Origin: JAPOKJ01 sp031421635
Lineage (GTDB): Bacteria > Pseudomonadota > Gammaproteobacteria > Burkholderiales > Burkholderiaceae_E
NCBI GenBank assembly: GCA_031421635.1
Contig: JANOPA010000083.1
Location: 1-64,000, forward strand
Direction: 5' to 3'
Length of the DNA: 64,000 nt
Of this stretch, positions 25,976 to 35,264 are shown piece by piece. Each line of letters begins with the position of its first letter. Position 1 is the first letter of the stretch. The notes beneath the pieces are model-generated. The model did not search any database and was not told the origin of the DNA. It saw only the letters and a list, made by a program, of their open reading frames with translations. Both the position numbers and the translations under genes were made by a program.

Positions 25976-28900
25976 TTACCCCCCTAAGCTTGTGCTTGAT
26001 GCCAGTTTGGCTGCGGATTCGATCTCAATTCTCTTGACTGATCCCCCACCAAAGCGTAAGTACAGAGCCGGAACAATCAATAGATTCAGCAAAGTTGAAG
26101 TCACAAGGCCACCGAGAATAACGATCGCCATAGGAAACTCAATTTCGTGTCCTGGCAAATCGCCATAAATCACCAGAGGGACAATTGCGAGCGCAGTCGC
26201 TCCAGTCGTCATGAGAATCGGCGATAAGCGCTCGCGCGCTCCGCGCAACACCAAGTTCAAACCGAAGACCTCTCCCTCGAACCGCTCTAAGTGCTGGAAA
26301 TGGCTGATCATCATGATGCCGTTGCGTGCGGCGATGCCAAGCACCGTCAAAAAGCCCACTAGTGATCCTAACGAAATAACACCCCCTCCCAGAAAGGCCG
26401 CCAAGATTCCACCGACGAGCGCAAAGGGCAGGGTCAGAAATACCATCGAAGCAAGACGCCAATCACCGAGACTCAAATGCAGCAGTAAGAAAATTGAAGC
26501 GGCTGCAAAAAGGGTGTAGCCAAACATGCGAGTCTGTGTCGCTTTCAACTCTGCATACTCGCCCTGCAAAACCGCGCGATAGCCCAGAGGAAAGTCAATC
26601 TTTTGAACGGCTTTTTGGACATCTTCTGCGACAGACGAAAGGTCCCGATCTTTGGTATTGCAATGGACATCGATGCGGCGCGAACCGCCCTCGCGGCTAA
26701 TGCTATTGGGAGTGGGCGCAATTCTAACGTCGGCGACTTCAAATAGTCGCACCGTCTTACCGGTCGGAGTGTTGATCAACATTTGTTCTAGGGCGTGCAG
26801 GTTGTGGCGCGAAGCCTTTTCTGACCACACATGCACGTCGTAAGTTCGCCCACCCATAAAAATATCGCCGACTTCATTGCCCGCCACAATGGCCGCCGAA
26901 GCGCGCCGCACGTCGCCCGGTTTCAATCCATATTTTTGCGCCTCCTCAAGCTTCACCTTCACCTGAACCTGTGGCACTTCAACCATCAATTCCTTGTGCA
27001 AAGCCGCCACGCCATTGATGCCAGACATCGCCTGCCTGACTTCTTCAGCTTTGTCGCGTAAGACATTAAGATCGGGTCCATAAATGCGCACGACAATAGC
27101 TTCGCCCGCTCCCGTCAGTACTTCTCTGATTCGCTCTTTCAAGTAAGTCTGTAAGTCGCGGTATAGACCGGGATACCCGTCAACCATCTCAGCCACGGCG
27201 GCAATCGTCTTTTCATAATTCACGTCTGGGGAAATGCTAATCCAGTTCTCGCCGAAATACACCCCGTAAACTTCATCGGCGAGAAAGGCTTGCCCAATAT
27301 GTGCGCCAAAATTGCGCACTCCTGGTATGGCGCGCAACTCACGACTGGCCCGGGTAGTGATTCTGACCATTTCAGGATGAGAGGTGCTAGGCTCGGTGAC
27401 CCAGTGCATTAGAAAATCTCGCTCCTTGAAGTCCGGCAAAAGCGAATGCCCAAGAAGCGGCCAGGCACCGATACCAATCACGCTTACAAGTGCAACTGCA
27501 ATGTACGAGAGGCGAGGCGTACGGGTTACCCTCTCAAGAACCTTCGCATAGCGCGCCACCAGCCAGGTGACTATAGGGGAGCCTTTGGACTTGAGCGGCG
27601 CGTCTTTCAGAAGAACTAAGCTAAGCGCTGGAGTAATAGTGACCGAAACCACCATCGATGCAAGCATGGCCAGCACATAAGCCAGCACCAGCGGTTTAAA
27701 AAACGCCCCTGACAAACCCTGCATAAAGAAAACTGGCACCACAGCCATCACAATGATTAAGGTCGCATAAAGAATTGGAGTACGAACCTCCATCGTCGCT
27801 TCGAGAATAACGCTGGCCACCGATTGTTGAGCACCCTCATGTCGACGTTGTCGCAGGCGACGCATAATATTTTCAATGTCAATGATGGCATCATCGACAA
27901 CGCCGCCGAGGGCGATCACGAAGCCAGCCAACACCATGGTGTTCACTGAGGCACCACTCAAGAACATCACCAATCCACCCGCAAGAAGTGAAAGCGGTAT
28001 GGCAACCGCGGCCACCAAAGCGGCGCGCACATCAAAGAGAAATGCAATGAGTATCGCAATCACGAACATGCATCCGAGCAAAAGCGCATGCGTTAAGTTC
28101 TTAATGGAGTCCTCGATAAAGGTCGCCGGCCGAAAAATCTTGGTATCGATCTCTACACCCGGCAAACCAGGCTGCATGGCCGCCAACGCAGCTTCCACGC
28201 CGCGCGTGACTTCCAACGTATTACCCCAAGGAAACTTCTCGACGATCAGCATCAGCCCAGGCCCGTCATTGATGACCGCATCCCCGATCATGTCTGGCGG
28301 CGAATACAGGATGTCCGCTAACTTGCCCAATGGAATTTTGCCCTTGGTGGTCTTGATCGGAACCTGCGCTAAAGTCTCCGGTGTTTGTCCAGATGAGGTA
28401 TGCAACACCTCCATCCGTTGATTCGGCGTGTCGATGAAGCCACCTGTTCCGATATGTGCGCCCTTCGAGTAACGCAGTAAGCCGACGTCAAGGGCGTCAG
28501 ACACCTCCTCTTGCACCTCATCAAGCGTCACACCCAGCTCCGCCAATTTTTCGGGGTTGATAATGACCTGAAGCATTTTCAGTTGCTCACCCCAGATCGC
28601 AATGTTGGCCACACCGGGCACCCCTAAAAGTCGAGCCCGAATTGTCCAATAAGCGAGCATCGAAAGATCCATCACAGACTTGTCTTTTGACGTTACCCCA
28701 ATCTTCATGACTCGACTGGTGGATGAAAGTGGCGGCATCATATGGGGAGGTGCGGCCCATGTGGGTAAAGTGGGTGTTGCAATCCCTACACGCTCTGTCA
28801 CAAACTGACGCGCCTGTAATTCATCAACACCGGACTTGAACAACATTACCACTGACGATAGATCGGAGACTGACTTCGAGCGCAACTGAGCGATACCCGG

Positions 28901-29131
28901 AATACCTGCCAGCGCATTTTCAAGCGGCACGGTGACCAGGGCCTCGACTTCAGCAGGAGATAGGCCAAGGCAAATGGTTTGAATTTCCACCCTGGTCGGT
29001 GAAAACTCCGGGAACACGTCAACAGGAAGCTCTCTAAGCCGCTGCGACCCCAGGTACACCGTTGCCATGCCAAGCGCCAAGGCGACGAACCGAAACCGCA
29101 GGCTAGACCCTACTATCCATCGCAACATCAC
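25976..29131 (-). CDS. RND efflux permease, HME-like, copy 1
   Basis: A 1051-residue inner-membrane RND pump with the usual twelve-helix plan. TM1 is LALGMATVYLG, followed by LRELPVDVFPEFSPTRVEIQ and the first porter domains; TM2-6 start near 348 and TM8-12 from about 870. Helix 4 holds the acidic cluster D413, D414, D418 and E420 in GGVVDDAIIDIENI, the likely proton relay. The family is annotated as heavy-metal CusA/CzcA-like, but no metal-binding methionine pair is evident, so the substrate is open. It starts 19 bases after the mini-adaptor gene and is paired with a second, clearly different RND gene. Confidence 0.9.
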   Translation of the reverse strand: MMLRWIVGSSLRFRFVALALGMATVYLGSQRLRELPVDVFPEFSPTRVEIQTICLGLSPAEVEALVTVPLENALAGIPGIAQLRSKSVSDLSSVVMLFKSGVDELQARQFVTERVGIATPTLPTWAAPPHMMPPLSSTSRVMKIGVTSKDKSVMDLSMLAYWTIRARLLGVPGVANIAIWGEQLKMLQVIINPEKLAELGVTLDEVQEEVSDALDVGLLRYSKGAHIGTGGFIDTPNQRMEVLHTSSGQTPETLAQVPIKTTKGKIPLGKLADILYSPPDMIGDAVINDGPGLMLIVEKFPWGNTLEVTRGVEAALAAMQPGLPGVEIDTKIFRPATFIEDSIKNLTHALLLGCMFVIAILIAFLFDVRAALVAAVAIPLSLLAGGLVMFLSGASVNTMVLAGFVIALGGVVDDAIIDIENIMRRLRQRRHEGAQQSVASVILEATMEVRTPILYATLIIVMAVVPVFFMQGLSGAFFKPLVLAYVLAMLASMVVSVTITPALSLVLLKDAPLKSKGSPIVTWLVARYAKVLERVTRTPRLSYIAVALVSVIGIGAWPLLGHSLLPDFKERDFLMHWVTEPSTSHPEMVRITTRASRELRAIPGVRNFGAHIGQAFLADEVYGVYFGENWISISPDVNYEKTIAAVAEMVDGYPGLYRDLQTYLKERIREVLTGAGEAIVVRIYGPDLNVLRDKAEEVRQAMSGINGVAALHKELMVEVPQVQVKVKLEEAQKYGLKPGDVRRASAAIVAGNEVGDIFMGGRTYDVHVWSEKASRHNLHALEQMLINTPTGKTVRLFEVADVRIAPTPNSISREGGSRRIDVHCNTKDRDLSSVAEDVQKAVQKIDFPLGYRAVLQGEYAELKATQTRMFGYTLFAAASIFLLLHLSLGDWRLASMVFLTLPFALVGGILAAFLGGGVISLGSLVGFLTVLGIAARNGIMMISHFQHLERFEGEVFGLNLVLRGARERLSPILMTTGATALAIVPLVIYGDLPGHEIEFPMAIVILGGLVTSTLLNLLIVPALYLRFGGGSVKRIEIESAAKLASSTSLGG

Positions 29132-29150
29132 AACCGCCCTTCGCTAGTAA

Positions 29151-29603
29151 TTAATGACCCAGACCTTTCTCGGTGCCGTACAACTCTGCCACGCCAATCG
29201 TAACCACCGATGTGCCGGCGGGCGGTCCATTCTTCAAATACGCAAGATCACCCTTAATAGTCTCAACCACTATTTTTTGCCGAACATAGGTTAAAGGTTT
29301 GGACACCGTATACACCCAGGCCCCTCCATCGGAGTCATAGACTACGGACGAGTAGGGTGTCGTTAATTTACCTTCGCCATTGGCCATTGCTTTAACCTGG
29401 ATGTCGAGCCGCTTAGCTGCTTTTTCAGTCAAGACCAGCTGTTTTAGCTTCGAACCCTCTATGGCGATGATCTGGGCTGGGCGAGCCTTCTTACTGGCGC
29501 CCTGACCGTTCTGGTCATCCGAGCCCGCAATCACAAGCGGGGCCAGGAGCAATACTGTCGTGCCGAGAATTGCCAAAATCAACAAAGGTTTATGGTTCAT
29601 CAC
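29151..29603 (-). CDS. Miniature RND periplasmic adaptor-like protein
   Basis: A 150-residue exported protein (signal ILAILGTTVLLLAPLVIAGS) that matches only the membrane-proximal part of RND adaptors. It shows LVLTEKAAKRLDIQVKAM, TTPYSSVVYDSDGGAWVYTV, LTYVRQKIVVETIKGDLAYL, and the diagnostic GPPAGTSVVTIGVAELYGTE at the C-terminus. The helical hairpin, lipoyl and most of the barrel domains of a normal 350-450-residue adaptor are absent, and the reading frame shows no break. It lies between the two RND pumps (35 and 19 base gaps), so it is most likely their dedicated adaptor. An alternative is a stable remnant of a full adaptor. Confidence 0.75.
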   Translation of the reverse strand: MMNHKPLLILAILGTTVLLLAPLVIAGSDDQNGQGASKKARPAQIIAIEGSKLKQLVLTEKAAKRLDIQVKAMANGEGKLTTPYSSVVYDSDGGAWVYTVSKPLTYVRQKIVVETIKGDLAYLKNGPPAGTSVVTIGVAELYGTEKGLGH

Positions 29604-29638
29604 GTAGGTTCCTTATGGCTAACTTCGACTTCAAGGGC

Positions 29639-32600
29639 TCAAGCCGTATGTAATTTGAGATCTAGCGTCTCGTCGAGAGCCGCCCCTTTACCAAAATTTA
29701 GGTACAGGGCAGGAATTACGAAAAGCGAAACCAAAGTCGAGGCCACAGCTCCGCCGAGTATTGCGACCGCCATCGGGTGCACGATCTCAAGACCGGCAAT
29801 ATCACCGAGTACGACAAAAGGAAGAAAGAACAGAATCACACAGACTGCGGTTGCCACTAGCGGCAAGAAACGTTCGCGCACTCCACGAGCGATTTGTCCC
29901 TCGCCGAAGCCTTCGCCTTCATTTCGTTCCAGATGCTGAAAATGTCGAATCATCATAATTCCGCTTCTGATCATCAGGCCAAGCGAGGCGGTGATTCCCA
30001 GCAGCGATCCGAGCGAAAACTCCATACCATTGAGCGCGCTCGCCAATAAGCAGCCCAACACGGTAATCGGTACGCTCACCAAAGACAAGGTCGCCAGCCG
30101 CCAGCTTCCCAGTGCCGCCTGAAGGACGAGAAACGCAACAACAGCTGCAGCAATAAGATAGCCCCGTAACGAGCGAATTGCTGCGCGCTGCGAAAAGTGT
30201 TCGCCGAGCACCTGTGCATGATATTCAAACGGAAAAGTGACTTCCTTAATACGACGTGCAGCCTCGCGCGAAACCGCACCCAGGTCCGCGTCCTCGTTGA
30301 CGTTCGCAGTGATGTCGATACGCCGGGAAACACCCTGGCGACGAATGACCCCTGGGGAAGACACCGTACGCACATCTGCAACATCAGCAAGGCGAACTTG
30401 AGATCCCTTCGGCGTCTCCACATCAATCAAGATGTCGCGAATACTATCGACATTGGCACGGATTTCAGGAGTACCCCAGACGACAACGTCAAAGACTTTT
30501 TGCTCCTCGAACAAGCCTCCTACGGTGATGCCCGCCACCATGGTTGAGGCTGCTCGCCTTACGTCACCTGGCTTCAGACCATAAACGCGCGCCTTGTCAA
30601 GGTCCACCTTGACTTCGATGGTCATCTTATCCTCTGCAACTTCCGTCTTTGCGCTTTCGATGCCTTCAATCTTGGAAAGCACCAACTGAATTTCCTCAGC
30701 CTTTGAACGAATAATGTTCACGTCGTGCCCGTAAATACGTACCGTAATTTGCGCCTCATCCCCGGTCAATGCCTCACGCATTTTCTTAGAAAGAAAGGTA
30801 TTGAGCTCGCCCCTCATGCCGGGGTAGCCATCAATCTCCTTGCGAATCTCCTCCAGAGTATCGTCGTAGTTGGCTTTTGGATCAATGCTCACCCAGACTT
30901 GTGCCGAATTGATGTCGGCCGCATCGTCAGAAAGCACCGCACGGCCTATGTGTGCCGCTGCGTTACGCACACCTTTGATTGCACGCAGATCGCGCATCAG
31001 GGCCGATGTTGTGCGGCTCATCGCTGGCAGTGAAGTGCCTGCAGCGCCCGTCCATTCAACGACCACATCAGTCTCCTTAAAACTCGGAACCATCGCGCGT
31101 TCCATGTTCGACCAGATCCAATAACTAAGCAGTAAGGCAATCGTGGCGAGAGCAACGAATACCAAGACCGGTTTGTGGACCACCGCTTGCCCCACTCTTT
31201 CGTAGGCGCCCTGAAGGCCTCTCATGAAAGACCTCGGCTCGCGGGCTTGGTCGTCCGGGGCTCGGGGGAGTAGCACCGCACTCAAAGCCGGTGTCACGGT
31301 CAGCGCGACGACCATCGAGGCGAGCAAGGCGAGGATGTAAGACCAAATGAGCGGTTCGAAAAAAGCTGCGGACTGCCCGCGCATAAAGAGTACGGGAACA
31401 GCGGCGAGCAACACAATCACCGTCGCAAACACCAGGGGCCCACGCACCTCCAGCGCGGCTTTGACGATCACTCTCAATCGGGTGCTAAGGTCGGCTGCAT
31501 TGACCTGCGCCAAACGTCGTTGAGTGTTGGCGGCGTCTTGGAGCACATCATCGATCACCGCAGACGTTGCAAGTAACAGTCCGGCCACGACCATCATGTT
31601 GATATTGACACCGCGTAACTCGAAAACGAACAATGCAGCAAACATGGACAAAGGAATCGCGATGGCCGAAGTAAGAGCCGCACGCCAAGAGCCCAGCAAG
31701 GCGAATACGCCAAGAATAAGTAGAACAAAACCGGCGACTAACCCAGTCGACAAGTTCTTGGTGGCCCGTTCAATAAAACTCGCAGGCCGGTAGATGGTCG
31801 TATCCACCTCGATACCTTTCATGCCCGGTGCGAGTTCTGTCAAAGCTAACTCCACTGCGCGCGTGACCGCACTGGTGTTAGAGCCCGGAAATTTTTCGAT
31901 GACTAGCAAGAGCCCCGGACCATCTTTCAAGATGGCATCACCGATTAAGGGCTGACTGTTTTCGACAACCGTGGCAACTTCGCCTAAGGCCAGCGTTGTG
32001 CCGTAGACCGGCACTTTCGCGAAACTTGCAGCAGACACCGTCGGTGAAATATGCCGGACGCCGAGTCGCTGGTTTGGCGTATCAATAAAGCCACCGGCAC
32101 CAGGCGTGGATGAATTAAGAAAAGTCAATGGAGACGCCCATACGGTCTCGCCCGCAGTCTTGACGATCTGTTCCAGGGTAACCCCCTTGCTGTTCAAGGT
32201 CAAGGGATTGACTTGAACTTGCAACTGTCGATTGCGCAAACCCCACACGGATACGTTGGCCACTCCCGGGACGCCGACCAAGCGGGGCACAATGCTCCAG
32301 CGTGCTTGCACTGACATTTCGATCAAAGAGACAGTCTTTGAACTCAAGCCAACATTCATTATCCGACTGGCCGACGATACCGGTTGAAGTAAAACAGGCG
32401 GACTCGACACATTGGGTAAAGCGTGCGCCTGAACGAGGCGCTCTTGTACCATCTGCCTTGCCTTCAAGATATCGGTTCCAGGGGCAAAAAACATCTCAAT
32501 CGAGGACAGACCGGTAATTGAATCCGATTCAATCGACCGAAGCCACGGAACTCCATTGAGTAGATCCGCCTCCATAGGTACCGTGATGAGAGACTCCACC

Positions 32601-32779
32601 TCTGAGGTTGAAAGTCCCAACGCTTCGGTACTCACTCGTAGCGTGAGCGGCGAGAATTCGGGAATGGCATCCACGGGCATAGCGCGAATCCTCAAGAATC
32701 CGGCGCTCAACATCACGGCGGCAATTGCGATCACCACGATGCGTAGATGCAAGCTCGACAAGACTATGCGATGCAGCAT
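29639..32779 (-). CDS. RND efflux permease, HME-like, copy 2
   Basis: A 1046-residue RND pump and the first gene of the long operon. It shows the same twelve-helix plan as copy 1 (MPVDAIPEFSPLTLRVSTEA, GVPGVANVSVWGLRNRQ, GGFIDTPNQRLGVRH) but is clearly divergent throughout. In helix 4 the acidic cluster is reduced: D410, D411 and D415 are present in SAVIDDVLQDAANT, but the glutamate of copy 1 is replaced by alanine. The two pumps may form a hetero-oligomer, as MdtB and MdtC do, or one copy may have lost part of its proton path. A FixJ-like regulator gene ends 164 bases upstream on the same strand. Confidence 0.9.
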   Translation of the reverse strand: MLHRIVLSSLHLRIVVIAIAAVMLSAGFLRIRAMPVDAIPEFSPLTLRVSTEALGLSTSEVESLITVPMEADLLNGVPWLRSIESDSITGLSSIEMFFAPGTDILKARQMVQERLVQAHALPNVSSPPVLLQPVSSASRIMNVGLSSKTVSLIEMSVQARWSIVPRLVGVPGVANVSVWGLRNRQLQVQVNPLTLNSKGVTLEQIVKTAGETVWASPLTFLNSSTPGAGGFIDTPNQRLGVRHISPTVSAASFAKVPVYGTTLALGEVATVVENSQPLIGDAILKDGPGLLLVIEKFPGSNTSAVTRAVELALTELAPGMKGIEVDTTIYRPASFIERATKNLSTGLVAGFVLLILGVFALLGSWRAALTSAIAIPLSMFAALFVFELRGVNINMMVVAGLLLATSAVIDDVLQDAANTQRRLAQVNAADLSTRLRVIVKAALEVRGPLVFATVIVLLAAVPVLFMRGQSAAFFEPLIWSYILALLASMVVALTVTPALSAVLLPRAPDDQAREPRSFMRGLQGAYERVGQAVVHKPVLVFVALATIALLLSYWIWSNMERAMVPSFKETDVVVEWTGAAGTSLPAMSRTTSALMRDLRAIKGVRNAAAHIGRAVLSDDAADINSAQVWVSIDPKANYDDTLEEIRKEIDGYPGMRGELNTFLSKKMREALTGDEAQITVRIYGHDVNIIRSKAEEIQLVLSKIEGIESAKTEVAEDKMTIEVKVDLDKARVYGLKPGDVRRAASTMVAGITVGGLFEEQKVFDVVVWGTPEIRANVDSIRDILIDVETPKGSQVRLADVADVRTVSSPGVIRRQGVSRRIDITANVNEDADLGAVSREAARRIKEVTFPFEYHAQVLGEHFSQRAAIRSLRGYLIAAAVVAFLVLQAALGSWRLATLSLVSVPITVLGCLLASALNGMEFSLGSLLGITASLGLMIRSGIMMIRHFQHLERNEGEGFGEGQIARGVRERFLPLVATAVCVILFFLPFVVLGDIAGLEIVHPMAVAILGGAVASTLVSLFVIPALYLNFGKGAALDETLDLKLHTA

Positions 32780-32823
32780 TCCAGTTTCCCCTTATCACCG
32801 ACTATTCTGACCTTGCATGCGCC

Positions 32824-32851
32824 TGCATATGGTCTTATCTCTATTTGTCAA
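32824..32851 (-). promoter_or_regulatory. Predicted sigma-70 promoter of the RND/ABC operon
   Basis: On the minus strand TTGACA (32851-32846) and TATGCA (32829-32824) are separated by 16 bases. The predicted start is near 32817, about 38 bases before the ATG of the first RND gene. The -35 is a perfect consensus; the -10 matches four of six. Confidence 0.5.
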
Positions 32852-32866
32852 TAATTATGTCTTATC
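32831..32866. promoter_or_regulatory. GTCTTATC repeats at the RND promoter
   Basis: The octamer GTCTTATC (minus GATAAGAC) occurs at 32832-32839, between -35 and -10, and at 32859-32866, just upstream of -35. A shorter CTTATC follows at 32791-32796. They are direct repeats 27 bases apart. They are candidate binding sites for the FixJ-like regulator encoded next door, by inference. Confidence 0.45.
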
Positions 32867-32943
32867 AGGGAGCGTTGAGAAATCCGTATGCGCACGTAGA
32901 TAAGTTGCTCGACAAGGACTTTGCAGACCTTCCTTGCACTGGT

Positions 32944-33597
32944 TCATTTATGTGGCACATCCATGCTGTGCGGCGCCATGATTCGACCGGTCGCAATGCC
33001 ACAGGCATCCGCTACTGCGGTTAAAGCCAAGAGCGAGTCTACGTCTAGTTTTTGCAAAATATGAGTACGATGAACTTCAACCGTGCGAAAACTAATGTTA
33101 AGCTTTCTGGCAACCTTTTTACTGGACTCCCCATTGACAATGAGGGTCAGAATCTCGTACTCGCGATGGGTTAGCAAAGCAATCTTGCGGCGTACATCGG
33201 CCAGAGTTTTTTGCTCCGCTGCACGAGTTTCATAGAGCTTAAATGCCTCTTGAACATTGTCCAGTAAGGACTGCGGATTGACTGGTTTAGTAAGGACGTC
33301 AACAGCACCGTTTTTAATGGCCTGGACCGTGGTGGGAACATCGCCATATGCGGATAAGTAAATGACGGGTAGCAAAGATCCGCGACTCAGCAGTTCCAGT
33401 TGAAGCTCGGGCCCACCCATCTCTGGCATACGAATATCAAGAAGCAGACAGCCTTCCATACTGCCATGAAAGTCAAGCAGAAACGCCCTCGCACTGCAAT
33501 AAGCCTTTGCGCAAATGTGCGCGCTATTTAACAGCAGTGCGACACTGTCGCGAACGGCGGGATCATCATCCACAATGTAAACCAACGGTGTACTCAT
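32944..33597 (-). CDS. FixJ/NarL-type response regulator
   Basis: A 217-residue regulator from the preferred start (MSTPLVYIVDDD); a longer frame to 33651 adds 18 residues that overlap the kinase gene. The receiver domain (1-120) has DDD at 10-12, phospho-acceptor D54 in LLLDIRMPEM, a Ser in YLSAYGDV and K in VLTKPVNP. A GerE/LuxR helix-turn-helix follows (about 140-200: LTHREYEILTLIVNGESSKK, then LNISFRTVEVHRTHILQKL). The ATG overlaps the kinase TGA as ATGA (33594-33597), so the two are coupled. It most likely controls the exporter operon starting 164 bases downstream. Confidence 0.88.
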   Translation of the reverse strand: MSTPLVYIVDDDPAVRDSVALLLNSAHICAKAYCSARAFLLDFHGSMEGCLLLDIRMPEMGGPELQLELLSRGSLLPVIYLSAYGDVPTTVQAIKNGAVDVLTKPVNPQSLLDNVQEAFKLYETRAAEQKTLADVRRKIALLTHREYEILTLIVNGESSKKVARKLNISFRTVEVHRTHILQKLDVDSLLALTAVADACGIATGRIMAPHSMDVPHK

Positions 33598-35165
33598 CGC
33601 GCGAAAGGAACAGTGAAGCAAAAAACTGGACCTCCACCCGTCTCCGCCCACAGCTTCCCGCCATGCGCCTCGACGAGTGCTCGACTCACCGGCAGCCCCA
33701 TACCAACGCCTCTTTTTTTCGAAGTATTGAAGGGCTCCAAGATGTTTTCGACCTGCCCAATGGAAAAGCCAGGGCCGCTATCGCTAACAGTCACTAAAGC
33801 GAATTCCCCTCGATAGGCCGTAGTGACGGTAATAGTGCCGTGAGCGAGATTACTGCCAAGTATCGCTTCAACACTGTTACGAAGCAGATTGCATAGAACT
33901 TTCTCGATGTGCAGGCGATGTGCAAAGATCGGTCTAAGGCTCTCACACAGGTCGGTTACAAGGGTGATCTCTCCGGCACGGGCCTCCTCAGACATATCAA
34001 CGAGTGTCTGTCGTACTACCACGTTGATATCGAGGGCTTCTTTTGCGAGGGGCTGATGACCTTTGACCAAAAACGCTATCAAATCGCGCATCACCTTGCC
34101 TGCCCGCTCTGACTGCTGCACGCTGGAAGTCAAGGCATGTTGTAACTTGTCGGGGAAAGGGTTGCCGCTATTCAACATTCGCAACGCGGCCTCGTTGTAT
34201 GAGCTCACTGCATTTAGCGGCTGATTGAGTTCGTGTGCGAGAGCTACCGTGGTCTGGGTTGCAACATACCAGTCTTGAAGGTCTTCAAGTTCAATTTGAC
34301 CCTTGCGTCGTCGTGCGTTACTACGCTTACTTTCAGTCACATCCTTGGCAGAGCCGATGTGACGAAGCGATAAGGGGTTTGCAGAAATAGTGGTTAACTT
34401 TTGACCAATCCATACCCAATCCCCGCCTTTAGAACAGACCGGGAACTCCTGGTAGCTAGGAGTGCTGAGATCATTTTTCTGACGATAGCTGGCGGCAACG
34501 GTCGGCCGGTAAGACGGATGCACTAAATCCAAAAGACTTAAGTTGCGCAGCTCAGTCTCTGAGTAGCCCAGAAACTTCTTCCCTGTAGGAATACTGGTGT
34601 AAGAGAACAGGCCGGTCGAATCGGTTTCGTAGATAAAATCCGAGCTACTCTCCACCATCGCCCGAAAGCGCGCTTCACTAGCCCGCACCTCAGCTTCCCA
34701 AACTTTACGCTCAGTGATGTCTTGAACTAGAATCGTTCGGCAAACCTCCGCGAAGGCAGAGTTAACCATGAGCGAAACGTTAATCTGCGCGTGAAAGGGC
34801 ATCCCGCCATTTCGAATATGATCGATTTCGTAGATATAGTGCGGAGCTGCATTCGCATGAATTAAATGTCGGTCGAGACTACGCCGATCCTCTGGCTTGA
34901 CGATCAAGTGAATCGATGCGCCGGTAAGGGCCTCGACAGTAAACCCGTGCAACTGTGCAAAGGCAGCGTTGACCTTGAGCAGGATTCTTCCGTTACCAGA
35001 GACGACCGCAAACGCAAAGCTGAACTCATCGAGGGCGGCCCACGCAAATCGCTGGCAATCATTGTTGCCTTGCTTCAGCGATAGATCTGACCTTGCCGCA
35101 GGTAATTTACTCTCAGTTAACCGTCGCCACCATGCAACATTTTCGCTCGCTGAATGCATCGCCAA
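33594..35165 (-). CDS. PAS-domain sensor histidine kinase (FixL-like)
   Basis: A 523-residue histidine kinase with no membrane segments and two PAS domains. PAS1 is at about 42-155 (FAFAVVSGNGRILLKVNAAFAQ, shortened motif, and TILVQDITERK) and PAS2 at about 165-285 (FRAMVESSSDFIYETDSTG, GSAKDVTESKR). The H box is HELNQPLNAV with the accepting H311. ATPase boxes are CNLLRNSVEAIL (N), VTVSDSGPGFS (G1) and GVGMGLPVSRALVEAHGG (G2). Neither PAS shows a heme-binding FixL motif that I can identify, so a cytoplasmic ligand or redox sensor is likely. First gene of the two-component operon upstream of the exporter. Confidence 0.88.
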   Translation of the reverse strand: MAMHSASENVAWWRRLTESKLPAARSDLSLKQGNNDCQRFAWAALDEFSFAFAVVSGNGRILLKVNAAFAQLHGFTVEALTGASIHLIVKPEDRRSLDRHLIHANAAPHYIYEIDHIRNGGMPFHAQINVSLMVNSAFAEVCRTILVQDITERKVWEAEVRASEARFRAMVESSSDFIYETDSTGLFSYTSIPTGKKFLGYSETELRNLSLLDLVHPSYRPTVAASYRQKNDLSTPSYQEFPVCSKGGDWVWIGQKLTTISANPLSLRHIGSAKDVTESKRSNARRRKGQIELEDLQDWYVATQTTVALAHELNQPLNAVSSYNEAALRMLNSGNPFPDKLQHALTSSVQQSERAGKVMRDLIAFLVKGHQPLAKEALDINVVVRQTLVDMSEEARAGEITLVTDLCESLRPIFAHRLHIEKVLCNLLRNSVEAILGSNLAHGTITVTTAYRGEFALVTVSDSGPGFSIGQVENILEPFNTSKKRGVGMGLPVSRALVEAHGGKLWAETGGGPVFCFTVPFAR

Positions 35166-35264
35166 ACCGCCTATAGGTTAAGTATTTGCTCACGGAGCCC
35201 GCACTTAAATCACCTGCTACATATTCTCGATGTAGTTAAACACCATAAATTGTGTCGTGCAGGA

